Notes: generated from the letters alone by a model not told the origin. A DNA stretch of 64,000 bases from SMYC01 sp963578475 (GCA_963578475.1 CAUZCL010000014.1:41099-105098); one strand, 5' to 3'. Positions 46,447-55,385 are shown, counted from the stretch's first letter. Made by a program: numbers and translations.

Positions 46447-46565
46447 CGGATTTCGCCATAGTCCAAGAATTCGACAAAGTGGTCATTGCCGCGAGGGTAG
46501 TGCCTGACAATCTTCCCGTCGGTGAAGATGATCGACTCGAGTACGGTCCTGGGTTTTCTAAGCAC
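46443..46565 (-). CDS. Small unknown protein between qhpF and qhpE (40 aa)
   Basis: GTG at 46565 opens a 40-residue frame overlapping the qhpF stop: RKPRTVLESIIFTDGKIVRH, then YPRGNDHFVEFLDYGEIR. The coupling on both sides (overlap with qhpF, ATGA with the next ORF) and the balanced composition suggest real translation. The C-terminal part would suit a small beta-hairpin domain. No homology is recognised. It might be the remnant of a longer gene, since the same frame stays open antisense to nothing but qhpF upstream. Confidence 0.45.
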   Translation of the reverse strand: MLRKPRTVLESIIFTDGKIVRHYPRGNDHFVEFLDYGEIR

Positions 46566-48306
46566 TCTTGGGGCTCTTGCCCGCGGAAGAAAGGCTCTCC
46601 TCGCTTCCGAACATTCTCTGGAAAGTACCCTCTTCGCGTGAGAGCTTTGCGACCGTACCGTCCTGGACGATGCGGCCGTCTTCGAGCACGAGAACACGGT
46701 CAGCTTTGGCGACGAGCGGTAGGCGATGGGAGAACACGAGAGTGGTGCGGTGGCGGACGAGCGGAAGGAGCGCCTCGGCGATGCCGGCTTCGGTCTCGCC
46801 GTCGAGCGCCGACGTGGCTTCGTCCAAAACCAGCACGGTAGCGTCCTGCAAGATAGCGCGTGCGATCGCGATCCGTTGCCTCTGACCCGCGGAGAGCTGA
46901 AGACCTCGCTCACCGACTTGGGTGAGGTAGCCTTGCGGCATCTCGAGAATGACTTCGTGGATTTCTGCAAGTCGGGCGCTGTTCTCGACGTCGTGCAAGC
47001 TCGCCTCGGGACGGCCGTAGCGAATGTTCTCTTCTACGGAAGCGTTCCAGAGAAACGTCTCCTGCTCGACGACGGCGACGTGGCGCCTCAAATCGTCCAG
47101 GCGCAGCGCTCTCACGTCGATGCCGTCGACCAAGAGCTCGCCACGATCGACGTCGAGGCGTCTCAGGATCAGATCCACGATGGTCGATTTACCGACTCCG
47201 CTCGGCCCAACGATGGCTGTCATTGTTGCCGGAGCCACTTTGAAGCTCACATCGTCCAGCACGGTCTCGCGCTCGTGGTCGAGGCCGACATGCCGGAGCT
47301 CGATCTCGCCGCGCATGCAAGTGAGCGGCGTCGCGTGCGGGCGCTCTTCCACTTCGGCGGGCTCGTCGAGGAGCTCGAAAACCCTGTCGAGCGACGCACC
47401 TGCCGCCCGCAAGCTCAAATAAAGACCCATCAATCCCGAGAGTGGCCCCAGCAAGCGTGCTTGATAGGCTGTGAACGCGACGAAGCTCCCCATGCTGAAG
47501 CTGCCTTGCAGCACTAGGTAGCCGCCCGCGAGAAAGACCGCGAGGGTCGAGAACGAAAGCAGAACGCCCGGAATCCCCGAAGCCAGATAGTTCGTGATTT
47601 GTCGGTCGAGAAGCGCGCGCACAAAGCGGTCGTTCTTCTCCCGGAAGCGCGCCGCCTCTCGCCCTTCCTGGCGCGACGCGACCGTCTGGCGCATTCCGAG
47701 AAACGACTCCACGAGAAAGCTGCCGATGTCGGCGCTGCGCTCGCGCAGCTTGAGATTCTTGTCCGTCACCTGCTGCCGGTATCGCCTCAGAACCCAGATC
47801 GAAGGCGGAACGAGCGCGATGCTCAAGAGGAACAGCCGTGGCTCCAGATAAATCAGAAGCGTTACCGTCCCGAGGAGAAAAACGACGTTCGTCAAGAACG
47901 ACAAGAGCGTATCGGAGGCGATCCTCTGAATCTCAGACACGTCTCCGTTTAATCTCGAGAGGATGTCGCCCAACGGGGTCCTCGCATAAAAACGCGGTGA
48001 CAATGTTTGAAGATGGCGAAAGACGCGGAGGCGGATGTCGAAGAGCGCCTCCGTCGAAACTTGAATGTAGCGGTAGCCAGAGATGGCGTTTAGCACGACG
48101 CTCGCGATCGAGACGGCGAACAAGAGCAAGGAGACGCGAACGAGCAGCGAGAAGTTCTGAGCTAAGAAAGCGTCGTCGATCAGGACCTTGAGAAAGTAAG
48201 GCTGTGCGAGCCCTAGCAGGGTCGCAAACATCGAGACAAAAAGAACGAAGCCGAGACGCTTCCAGTAGGGAAGGGCGAAGCCTAAGGCTCGCCGGTAATG
48301 GCCCAC
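46558..48306 (-). CDS. qhpF: QhpF: ABC exporter for the QHNDH gamma subunit
   Basis: This fused half-transporter has six membrane helices in residues 1-310 and a nucleotide-binding domain after about 340. Walker A is GPSGVGKST, the signature is LSAGQRQR, and Walker B is VLVLDEATSALD with the switch His in FSHRLP. In the known pathway QhpF moves cross-linked QhpC to the periplasm; no cysteine-peptidase domain is fused, which matches a separate QhpE. Start GTG 48306 lies four bases after the qhpB stop; an in-frame TTG at 48345 would overlap qhpB. The stop overlaps the 40-residue ORF. Confidence 0.88.
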   Translation of the reverse strand: MGHYRRALGFALPYWKRLGFVLFVSMFATLLGLAQPYFLKVLIDDAFLAQNFSLLVRVSLLLFAVSIASVVLNAISGYRYIQVSTEALFDIRLRVFRHLQTLSPRFYARTPLGDILSRLNGDVSEIQRIASDTLLSFLTNVVFLLGTVTLLIYLEPRLFLLSIALVPPSIWVLRRYRQQVTDKNLKLRERSADIGSFLVESFLGMRQTVASRQEGREAARFREKNDRFVRALLDRQITNYLASGIPGVLLSFSTLAVFLAGGYLVLQGSFSMGSFVAFTAYQARLLGPLSGLMGLYLSLRAAGASLDRVFELLDEPAEVEERPHATPLTCMRGEIELRHVGLDHERETVLDDVSFKVAPATMTAIVGPSGVGKSTIVDLILRRLDVDRGELLVDGIDVRALRLDDLRRHVAVVEQETFLWNASVEENIRYGRPEASLHDVENSARLAEIHEVILEMPQGYLTQVGERGLQLSAGQRQRIAIARAILQDATVLVLDEATSALDGETEAGIAEALLPLVRHRTTLVFSHRLPLVAKADRVLVLEDGRIVQDGTVAKLSREEGTFQRMFGSEESLSSAGKSPKSA

Positions 48307-48310
48307 GGCA

Positions 48311-49396
48311 CTAGTTTTGCGATGTGGTGGGGTTCGGGATCTCAATGGGAGGCATCATGAAATCACCGCCGGCATAAACGGTCTTGATGAGCTCGAGGGT
48401 CGCGGTGTCATAGACCCAGACCGTGTCACCGACGCCTGAGACATAGAGCTTCGTTCCATCATGGCCGACGATCATCGAGTTGTTCGTCCGCCCGCGCTCG
48501 AACTTCTCTTTCTTGAGGATAACCCTCTGCTTCTCCATGTCGATCACGACCATGTCGCTGAGGCCGGCATAACCGTGTTTGCCGTCGGGGGAGAGCGCAA
48601 AGCGGCCGACCTTCAGCTGAGGTCCAAGCTCGAAGGTCGAGACGTCCATATCATAGAGGTCGAGCTTGGCGACGCCGAAGATTCGCTTCTTCAGAACCGG
48701 GTCCTCGGTGCGATAAATGCCATAGAAGGTGCCCGGCTCCGTTTCCGTCAAGCTCAACCCGCGGAGCTCGCCATAGCCAGCGAGGAGCGGCTTCGAGAGC
48801 ACTTTTTTTCTCGTGATCTCCCCGGTCGCGGCATCGAGCTCGTAGAGGTCGCGGCCAATGACATAGAGGGAGCTTCCGTCCGGGGAGACGTGGAGCGCCG
48901 GACGCCGGGCGCCCACTTCTTCGGGGAACTTGAAGCTGTTCACGACTTCGCGGGCGCCGAGGTCGTAAACCATGATGTCGACCTCGTTCTCTTGGATGAA
49001 GCGGTCCGTTTGTAGCTGCACAACGTTGACGTTCAAATAAACTTTCGAACCGTCGTGATTCGGGTATGCGCTGAAAAAACGGATGCGCTTTTCTGGGGTC
49101 GAGAGTTTTATCTCGTCGATCACCTCTTGCCGCACGGCATCGATCACCTCGATCGACTCCATGCGATCGGTGACCACATAGAAGCGTCGTTTGTCGGGCG
49201 TATGGGTCGCGGAGCCGGTCGCGACGCCGTGGCGGAGCCTGAGTCCATCCGTGAACGCGTCGGTCGTCTGGTCGAAGAAGATGATCCGATCGGGCCAGAT
49301 CCCCGCGATGAACACGTTGGGCTCTTCCTGACCGAAAACGGGGGGCGCGACGAGCGCCGCGGCGCCCAACAACACGACTAGGGCTTTTATCGGCAT
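48311..49396 (-). CDS. qhpB: QhpB: quinohemoprotein amine dehydrogenase beta subunit
   Basis: A 361-residue exported protein (signal MPIKALVVLLGAAALVAPPVFG) forming a seven-bladed propeller, with YVTN-like strands such as NVFIAGIWPDRIIFFDQ, RFYVVTDRMESIEVIDAV, SSLYVIGRDLYELDAATG and TKLYVSGVGDTVWVYDT. In QHNDH the beta subunit scaffolds the small quinone subunit in the periplasm, and the alpha subunit supplies the hemes. It starts four bases after the qhpC stop. Length and pattern match the family. Confidence 0.87.
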   Translation of the reverse strand: MPIKALVVLLGAAALVAPPVFGQEEPNVFIAGIWPDRIIFFDQTTDAFTDGLRLRHGVATGSATHTPDKRRFYVVTDRMESIEVIDAVRQEVIDEIKLSTPEKRIRFFSAYPNHDGSKVYLNVNVVQLQTDRFIQENEVDIMVYDLGAREVVNSFKFPEEVGARRPALHVSPDGSSLYVIGRDLYELDAATGEITRKKVLSKPLLAGYGELRGLSLTETEPGTFYGIYRTEDPVLKKRIFGVAKLDLYDMDVSTFELGPQLKVGRFALSPDGKHGYAGLSDMVVIDMEKQRVILKKEKFERGRTNNSMIVGHDGTKLYVSGVGDTVWVYDTATLELIKTVYAGGDFMMPPIEIPNPTTSQN

Positions 49397-49399
49397 GGT

Positions 49400-49729
49400 C
49401 TACGGGAAAATCAAATCTATCTTCCGCCAGTCCTGCGTGGCGCTGGCGCAGCCGGAGTGCCAATCGGGATTGTTATTCAGATAGTCCGGGACTTGCGCCG
49501 GCCAGAAGCACGTCTTGTAGCAGTCGTATAGATCGCGCTCCATCGGCTGGCAGAGGTTCGCCGTTCCGCCCGTGGCGTCGACCTCCCAACCGGGCGAGAA
49601 GATCGTCGTGCAGCCCGCGGGGACGTGAGGCGCGGCGTCGTCCTGCAGCGCTTTGACGCCGCCATCTTCCGCTTCGAAAAACTCCACGACGGCTTCAGCT
49701 TTGAGGTTGCGTGCCTTCAAATGCTTCAT
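49400..49729 (-). CDS. qhpC: QhpC: gamma subunit bearing the cysteine tryptophylquinone
   Basis: The 109-residue precursor starts at ATG 49729 with MKHLKARNLKAEAVVEFFEA, a leader of about 28 residues without a Sec signal. The mature part carries GCTTIFSPGWEVDATGG, LCQPMERDLYDCYKTC and FWPAQVPDYL, matching the known gamma subunit. Cys in YDC and Trp in FWPAQ are placed to form the cysteine tryptophylquinone, and three Cys-Asp/Glu pairs (GC...WE, LC...RD, KTC...VPD) suit the thioether bonds made by QhpD. The last stretch is DWHSGCASATQDWRKIDL. The start overlaps the qhpD stop. It is the catalytic heart of the enzyme. Confidence 0.93.
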   Translation of the reverse strand: MKHLKARNLKAEAVVEFFEAEDGGVKALQDDAAPHVPAGCTTIFSPGWEVDATGGTANLCQPMERDLYDCYKTCFWPAQVPDYLNNNPDWHSGCASATQDWRKIDLIFP

Positions 49730-51141
49730 GAAACTTTCCTCTCGTCGAAGCGGTCTAAAAATTCGGGATTTCCGTCCAGCAGCTTTGCGTAGACTTCGAG
49801 CCCCATTGCCGTCCACTCGCGAATCCAGTCGCAATAGTGGAGGTTGGGGCGAAAACGATCGCCATAGCGCACCTGGGCTTCATGATAACACCCGCCCGAG
49901 CAAAGGCTCCGGACCCAGCAGGTGCTGCAATCGATCCGCTTGTCGATATGCCCGCGCTCGAGGTGCTCGATGCGCTTGCTCGCGTCGACGCCGGTCTCGA
50001 CGTGTCCGAAGTCGTGGTCTCCCGAGCCGGCGAAGCGGTGGCAGAGGCCGATTTCGCCGCCGGGGGCGACACCGAGCAGCCCGAGGCCTGCGCCGCACGG
50101 ATAAGCTTTCGCGACCCCTTTGTGGATCTCACCGAGCATGTCGCTCAAGTTCGCAAAGCCGAGATATTTGCCGGCGAGCGCGGCTTCCACGTAGCGTTCC
50201 CCGAGGGCACGGAACTGCTCGAGAAGCTGGTCCAACCCGTTGCCGTCGATGGCGTAGTCGAGACCCGTCGACGACGTCACCGGGGCGAAGCCGACTTCGT
50301 AAAAGCCCATCTCTTCGGTCAGGTGGTGGAAGATCTTAGGCACGTCGATGACTTTCGACGTGAGCGTGACGCGCGCACCGATGGGACGCGTCGTGTAGAT
50401 CGACAGGAGCTCTTTGATGCGTGGGGCGACGATGTCGTAGCTCCCCATGCCCGTTTTGCCGTAGACGCGCATCGAGTCCTGAATCTCTTTCGGACCGTCG
50501 ATAGACACGGTCACGCCGATGCGGTTATCCGCGAGCCACTGGCTAATTTTACGGGTGAGCAGCGTCGCGTTCGTGGTCAAGCTGAAATCGACGAACTTCC
50601 CTTCTTCTCTCGCGCGCTGGCGCGCATAGTCCACGGTCGGACCGATGACTTTGAAGTTCAAGAGCGTCTCGCCGCCGAAAAAGGTGATCTGCAGCTTGTC
50701 GTTCCGGCCCGACTCGGCGAAAAGGGTATCGACGGATTGGCGCGCCGTCTCTACGCTCATGACTTGCGCCGGCGCCGACTCCTCGAGCCGGTCTTCGCCA
50801 TACTCGTAGCAATAACGGCAGCTCAAATTGCAGCTATTGGTGACGTTGAGCACGATCGTGCTGAGGGGGGGAGGCTCGGGCGGTGTTGCGATCTGGGTGA
50901 TCGGAACGTTGGGCGCACCGTCGCGATGCACGGCGCCGACTCGGGCAAGCTCCCTTAGAGCGCCTTCGGCGTCCGGCGAGGTGGCGAGCGCGTCGATGGG
51001 CTTCGGACCTTCCTCGAGCGCGTCCAGGATGGAGCCGACTTCAGCGTCGAGCTCGAGCACCATCGACGACGGGATGAGAAACGCATATTTGCGCTCCCTC
51101 GCGGAGAAACGTTTGAGCTCAGAGGCGTAGACTAGCGTCAT
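49726..51141 (-). CDS. qhpD: QhpD: radical SAM peptide cross-linking enzyme
   Basis: From the ATG at 51141 the 471-residue product has the radical SAM cluster motif CNLSCRYCYEYG near 105, FFGGETLLN, and a C-terminal SPASM region with CGAGLGLLGVAP, GLCHRF and CSTCWVRSLCSGGCYHEA for two more iron-sulfur clusters. QhpD makes the intrapeptide Cys-to-Asp/Glu thioether bonds in QhpC. An N-terminal region (1-95) resembles a leader-recognition domain. Overlaps with qhpA (51138-51141) and qhpC (49726-49729) are both ATGA, showing tight coupling. Residues above the 51141 start look non-native. Confidence 0.92.
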   Translation of the reverse strand: MTLVYASELKRFSARERKYAFLIPSSMVLELDAEVGSILDALEEGPKPIDALATSPDAEGALRELARVGAVHRDGAPNVPITQIATPPEPPPLSTIVLNVTNSCNLSCRYCYEYGEDRLEESAPAQVMSVETARQSVDTLFAESGRNDKLQITFFGGETLLNFKVIGPTVDYARQRAREEGKFVDFSLTTNATLLTRKISQWLADNRIGVTVSIDGPKEIQDSMRVYGKTGMGSYDIVAPRIKELLSIYTTRPIGARVTLTSKVIDVPKIFHHLTEEMGFYEVGFAPVTSSTGLDYAIDGNGLDQLLEQFRALGERYVEAALAGKYLGFANLSDMLGEIHKGVAKAYPCGAGLGLLGVAPGGEIGLCHRFAGSGDHDFGHVETGVDASKRIEHLERGHIDKRIDCSTCWVRSLCSGGCYHEAQVRYGDRFRPNLHYCDWIREWTAMGLEVYAKLLDGNPEFLDRFDERKVS

Positions 51142-52766
51142 GGTAAAAGCTCCCAATATACGTAGATGGGTATTGTTACGACGAGACGCGAGCGCCCGCG
51201 GAGGATTTCCGATGCGCCGTCGGGTCGATAGCTAGCGACCACCCAGACGTCCCCGAAATTGTTGGCGTTCAACTCGCGATCTATATTCGGGCCATCGATA
51301 GCCGGCGTGAATAAGCCCTTCTGATCGATCGTGCCCACATATTCGATGTCGTCATCTTCGTGGCGGATGTAGTACTCCTTGACGCTCCATTTGGGCTGGA
51401 CCGTGCCGAGGTCGACGTCGTCCTCGGTGAGCGGCTCATCATCGGGCCCGCGGTGAAAGGCGGCCGCTGCGAACTTCGCGAACTGTTTCGCGACCGCGCC
51501 GCCGCCGACGCGCGCGAGCGCTTCGTCGGGCAATACCTTGACATAGTCGACGCGATCATAGACCGCGAAAGCATCGACGGCTTGCGTAGGACCAAGCGCG
51601 ACGTCGCGATAACCCGAAAGAGCGTCGTCACTCACTTCGAGTGTCACCGTGAGCGTCGTCGCCGTGCGAGAGGAAATGTCCGTCACGGACACGCCTTGGC
51701 CGAAATCGAGATCGTCTGTGAGGATGTCGTCTGTGAAGTTCGCGCCTGTGATCGTGACCGAAGCCGTGCCCCCGCCCACCTTTGCCGAGCGAGGCCAGAC
51801 GGCCGCAATCCGCGGATCCTCTCCAAGGCGGACGAGCGTGGCATCGAGCCCCAGCTCGCCATAAGTGCCGCTGAAAATTCGCCCTTCGAGCTTCGAACCA
51901 TCTTCCGACAACATGAGCACTTCGCGAAGCTCGCCCAAGCCGTCGCCGTTCGAGCTGCCTCTCCACGAATAACCTCCGTAGAGAACGCCCTTGCCTTCGC
52001 GCTGGTGACGGCTTCCATCGACGAGGAGGATCTCCGCGCTATAGGTGTAGTCGTCACCAGCTTTGTCGAAAGTGACGATGCCCGAAGCCGGGCCTTCCCC
52101 GGGTTGATGCGTTATCAAAAGCCATCTGCCTGCGATGCCGCGGCCCGTGCCCTTGGCCTTGTAACGCTTCCACTCCGGTGTCTCGAGCGGGTAATCCGCT
52201 TTCAGCGTCTCCAAAACCCGGTCGGCCCGCCATTCCGAGCCCGTGTTCTCGGCCGGCGCATCACCTGCGAGAGGCGAGGCGCCGCGGAAGGTTTGGAACT
52301 CGATGACCGGGAAATAGCCGATATGCATCCCCTTCAAAAGATCCCATTCCTCCTCCGTACGGCGTTGGGTAAAAAACCGGGCCCCTATGTGGCAGCGCAC
52401 GCACGTCTCTTTGAGCTCTCCTTCCTCGATGTTCTCGAGCTGCGGCCGCTTCTCGGCGCGATAGAAATAAGGACGCGCTTCCTCGGGCGCCAAGCCGTGA
52501 TGGTCCGAGAGGTAGCGGACGATCGCGCGGGCTTGGTCCGGCGTGAGATTCAGGCCATTCGTGCGGATCATGCGCTTGAGCGTCAGTTGCCAGCCCTCGG
52601 GGGCCTTACGTTGGTACGAGATACGGGTCATGCGGCCGTCGTCGTCGCTCGGGTGGCAAGAGCCACAAGCGCTCTGGACGAGCTCGCTCTGAACGGGGAT
52701 GCCTTCGTCCGCGGCGATAGCAGTCGCCGGCATCAGGATGAGGAGGAGTAGAGAACGGAATCGCAA
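51138..52766 (-). CDS. qhpA: QhpA: diheme alpha subunit of quinohemoprotein amine dehydrogenase
   Basis: The 542-residue precursor begins at a TTG (52766) with GGAGG eight bases upstream. A signal peptide (FRSLLLLILMPATAIAA) precedes a cytochrome domain with two heme c motifs, CGSCHPSD near 34 and CVRCHIG near 121. Several Ig-like beta domains follow, for example ASVTITGANFTDDIL. This matches the QHNDH alpha subunit, which passes electrons from the quinone to a periplasmic acceptor. Its 3' end overlaps qhpD. Confidence 0.92.
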   Translation of the reverse strand: MRFRSLLLLILMPATAIAADEGIPVQSELVQSACGSCHPSDDDGRMTRISYQRKAPEGWQLTLKRMIRTNGLNLTPDQARAIVRYLSDHHGLAPEEARPYFYRAEKRPQLENIEEGELKETCVRCHIGARFFTQRRTEEEWDLLKGMHIGYFPVIEFQTFRGASPLAGDAPAENTGSEWRADRVLETLKADYPLETPEWKRYKAKGTGRGIAGRWLLITHQPGEGPASGIVTFDKAGDDYTYSAEILLVDGSRHQREGKGVLYGGYSWRGSSNGDGLGELREVLMLSEDGSKLEGRIFSGTYGELGLDATLVRLGEDPRIAAVWPRSAKVGGGTASVTITGANFTDDILTDDLDFGQGVSVTDISSRTATTLTVTLEVSDDALSGYRDVALGPTQAVDAFAVYDRVDYVKVLPDEALARVGGGAVAKQFAKFAAAAFHRGPDDEPLTEDDVDLGTVQPKWSVKEYYIRHEDDDIEYVGTIDQKGLFTPAIDGPNIDRELNANNFGDVWVVASYRPDGASEILRGRSRLVVTIPIYVYWELLP

Positions 52767-52811
52767 AGCAAGAACCTCCAGACGAAAACCGTAGGAGGCA
52801 TCTTATCAGTG

Positions 52812-54200
52812 TTAATGTGGGTCCACCACGTCCAAGTACCCATGCCGGTAGAGCCAGTCGATGGCGGCATAGGTGGGCTCGTAGGCCCCCTCGGCCGCGC
52901 GGGCCGCCAGCGCTGCAGTTCCCGCGGCGGTGGCGACGCGGAACAAGTCCGGGAGCAAGATAGTGCCCAGATAGCGGACGGGCCGCTTTGCTCCCGCGAG
53001 GCCTGGCGCCACGAGCACTTCGCGCTGCACGATCGTGTCGTTCTCGAGGACGGCTGTTTTGATGACCTCCACGCCGTCTCCGGCACGAAGCGGTGTGGTC
53101 GGGGTCATGGGTGCGCGGGGAGCCGTGGGCTCGGACGGCGGCTCGTCCGAGACGGCGCGCTTCATCCAAAACGGCCGATCGGCGAAGCGCACCTCTTGCC
53201 GATAGAGCCGCGCGAGCCGAGAGCGCGTGATGTCGAAGATGTCTTGCTCGCGGCTGTCGTAGAAGCGCGCGGCGTCTTCCGCCATTGAAGGATTATCGAG
53301 AATCGTCCGTACGACCGCCGCCGCCACGAGCGCTCCGTCCATCGCTTTGTGGACGCCGTGTGCCGAGAGCGGATCGAGAAAAGACGCGGCATCGCCGACG
53401 AGCAGGAAGTCGCGCGCACAGAAAGGGCGGGCGCCATAAGGGGTCGCGTCGATCCCGCGCACAGGATCCACACGCTTTGCACTTTCGACAATGGATCGGA
53501 TGTGAGGTGCTCTGTCGATGGCGGCCTGGTAAGCAGCCTCGGCATCGCCATCGCGCACCGCATCCCCCTCGACCATCACCGTGACGTCGCGAAGGCCGCT
53601 TTGAAGCGGGGCCGACCACACCCATCCATCGGCAAAAGTCTCAACGAGCGTGTTCGGCGAAGCTTCACCGGTATCGAAATGTCCTGTCATCGCAAGTGTG
53701 CGCAGCCCTTCGACACGTTGACGGTAGGCCTTTGCCACGATTCCCGACCGGCCGGAAGCATCGACGACGAAGCGGCACTTGCGCGTTTCGCCCCCGCCGC
53801 ATTCGAGCGCGTGACCTTCTTCGAAAGGCTGCACTCGAACGACCGGCACTTGGATGATGGGAACGCCGCGCTCGGATGCTGTGGCGCGTAAGAAAGCGTC
53901 GAAAGGTCCGCGCCAGACGAGAAGCGAAGTCTCTTGATGGGGACGCGCTCGGATGCCGTCGCCGGCCATCCGACCCCAATAGACGAGGTGCTCCGGTGGA
54001 CGCGTCTCGACGACCTCGTCGGGCAGAGTGAGCTCGAGGCTCTCGAGCACAACGCGGATACTCGAAGGCAAGCTCTCGCCGACATGTTGGCGTTGGCCCT
54101 CGCCTTTTTCGAAGAGCGCCACGTCGAGCCCGAATTGTTGGAGCCGCATGGCACAGCTCGTGCCCGCTGGCCCTCCTCCGATGACGGCGACGTCAAGCAT
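52812..54200 (-). CDS. qhpG: QhpG: FAD-dependent monooxygenase
   Basis: This 462-residue flavoprotein has the N-terminal motif VAVIGGGPAGTSCAMRL, VVDASGRSGIVAKA (DG-type) near 140 and DFLLVGDAASFLDPLSAHGVHKA near 265, all typical of tryptophan-halogenase-like or PHBH-type monooxygenases. QhpG hydroxylates the QhpC tryptophan during quinone formation. A Pro/Thr-rich segment near 365-385 separates the flavin domain from a C-terminal helical part. It lies 45 bases upstream of qhpA and is the first intact cluster gene. Before it is a remnant metallophosphoesterase gene. Confidence 0.88.
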   Translation of the reverse strand: MLDVAVIGGGPAGTSCAMRLQQFGLDVALFEKGEGQRQHVGESLPSSIRVVLESLELTLPDEVVETRPPEHLVYWGRMAGDGIRARPHQETSLLVWRGPFDAFLRATASERGVPIIQVPVVRVQPFEEGHALECGGGETRKCRFVVDASGRSGIVAKAYRQRVEGLRTLAMTGHFDTGEASPNTLVETFADGWVWSAPLQSGLRDVTVMVEGDAVRDGDAEAAYQAAIDRAPHIRSIVESAKRVDPVRGIDATPYGARPFCARDFLLVGDAASFLDPLSAHGVHKAMDGALVAAAVVRTILDNPSMAEDAARFYDSREQDIFDITRSRLARLYRQEVRFADRPFWMKRAVSDEPPSEPTAPRAPMTPTTPLRAGDGVEVIKTAVLENDTIVQREVLVAPGLAGAKRPVRYLGTILLPDLFRVATAAGTAALAARAAEGAYEPTYAAIDWLYRHGYLDVVDPH

Positions 54201-54206
54201 CAGAGC

Positions 54207-54492
54207 TCAGTTTCCTTGAAGAACGAGCTCGTCGACGATCCTCGGCTCGCCGCCCGGGCGATCCAGACCTGAAGTCGGCGAGCGACTCCGTACGCAGTAG
54301 GGCGGTATCCGCCATGTAGTCGAACCAGAAGCCGTCCTCGCCGACGGGGTCGCTGCCCTCCTCGGTGAAATTCGGGTCGGGGCCCGTTTGCACTTCGAGA
54401 AGCCTCGGGTCGGCGCGAGCGTTGAGCTCCTCGGACACGAAGATGTCGATGCCGGTACGCAGCAGCTGCACCGGGTTGTACCAGCGCACCAT
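54207..54492 (-). pseudogene. Metallophosphoesterase-like gene with internal deletion
   Basis: From 54492 the frame reads MVRWYNPVQLLRTGIDIFVS, then DPRLLEVQTGPDP and DGFWFDYMADT, the N-terminus of an uncharacterised predicted phosphoesterase family. After MADT it becomes unrelated. In another frame, LDRPGGEPRIVDELVLQGN with a stop at 54207 resembles a plausible C-terminus, just six bases before qhpG. Nearly the whole catalytic region is gone. Family assignment rests on the N-terminal block alone and is tentative. Confidence 0.45.
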
Positions 54493-54521
54493 GCCGTGCC
54501 GCTTGCGGTTCCCCTGTCGAT

Positions 54522-55323
54522 TCATTGTCTAGAGAGACCTTCGACGACGATCTCGTACCGCTCCTTGAGGGAGTCGACGAGCGCTTTGTCCGCCTCGCGC
54601 CTGCGCCGGTCCAGAAGATCGTTACGCACGCGGTCCCGAACCTCAGATAGCTCGGGCTCCCGCCCTTCGGTACGTTCGTGGACGCGGACGAGGTGCAATC
54701 CGTAGCTCGAGGCCACCGGCCCGCGCCAATCGGCGGGCTCGAGTGCGAACAGAGCCCGTGCGAAATCGAGGCGAAGAGCTCGCGCACCTCTCGCTGCGTG
54801 CGCGAAGGGAAGTCGCGCTGAAGCATGAACGGGTCTCCTCGAGCGGTCTCCGGATGGACGAGCGCCGCCCGCGCGTCCGATTCGGCCTCGTCCCCGCGAC
54901 GATCGACACTGAAATAGATGTGGGAGAAGCTGACCCGCGCCGGAACCCTATAGCGATCGAGATGCGCCTCGAAGTGCCGCTGCAGCTCTGCGGGAGTGGG
55001 CTCGACGCGCGAGGCCAGATCCTCGGCCATGAACGTGACGCGTTGCGCCAAGCGGCGCCGGATAACGGTGTCCCCCTCGTCGAGCCCCATCGCAAGCGCT
55101 TCCCGGTAGAGGACTTCCTCGCGGATATGCGCCTCCACGAGCCCTTGAAGCTCGGTCTCGGTCGGGGGGCGCTTCCACTGCATCGCCCAGAGCTCTCGCA
55201 TACGGTCGAGGTCAGCTCGATACGGTTTACGTCGCCCGTCCGCGTGTCATGAACAAAGCCATAGGCGAAGAACAACAACGCGCCGATGACGGCGAATTGA
55301 AGGAGCGGATTGCGGCGCCACAT
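54522..55323 (-). pseudogene. Membrane-anchored PpiC-type peptidyl-prolyl isomerase, two frameshifts
   Basis: Three frames in order form one protein. MWRRNPLLQFAVIGALLFFA (55323 on) supplies the membrane anchor. MRELWAMQWKRPPTETELQG and REEVLYREALAMGLDEGD (to about 54780) form the SurA/PpiC-like N-terminal region. SSYGLHLVRVHERTEGREPE and EVRDRVRNDLLDRRR (to 54522) finish the parvulin domain. Indels lie near 55200-55210 and 54770. Such proteins assist folding of exported proteins. It is followed by the phosphoesterase remnant and qhpG on the same strand, and divergent from the mod regulator. Confidence 0.7.
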
Positions 55324-55385
55324 CGTCCTATCATATGGCGACTTGCCGGTCCGGGTGTCTAGCACTGCGCTGCGTGTGTCGTTTG

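Noticed and set aside
49837..50958. A 373-codon plus-strand open frame
   Set aside because: It is antisense to qhpD, whose radical SAM and SPASM motifs are clear.
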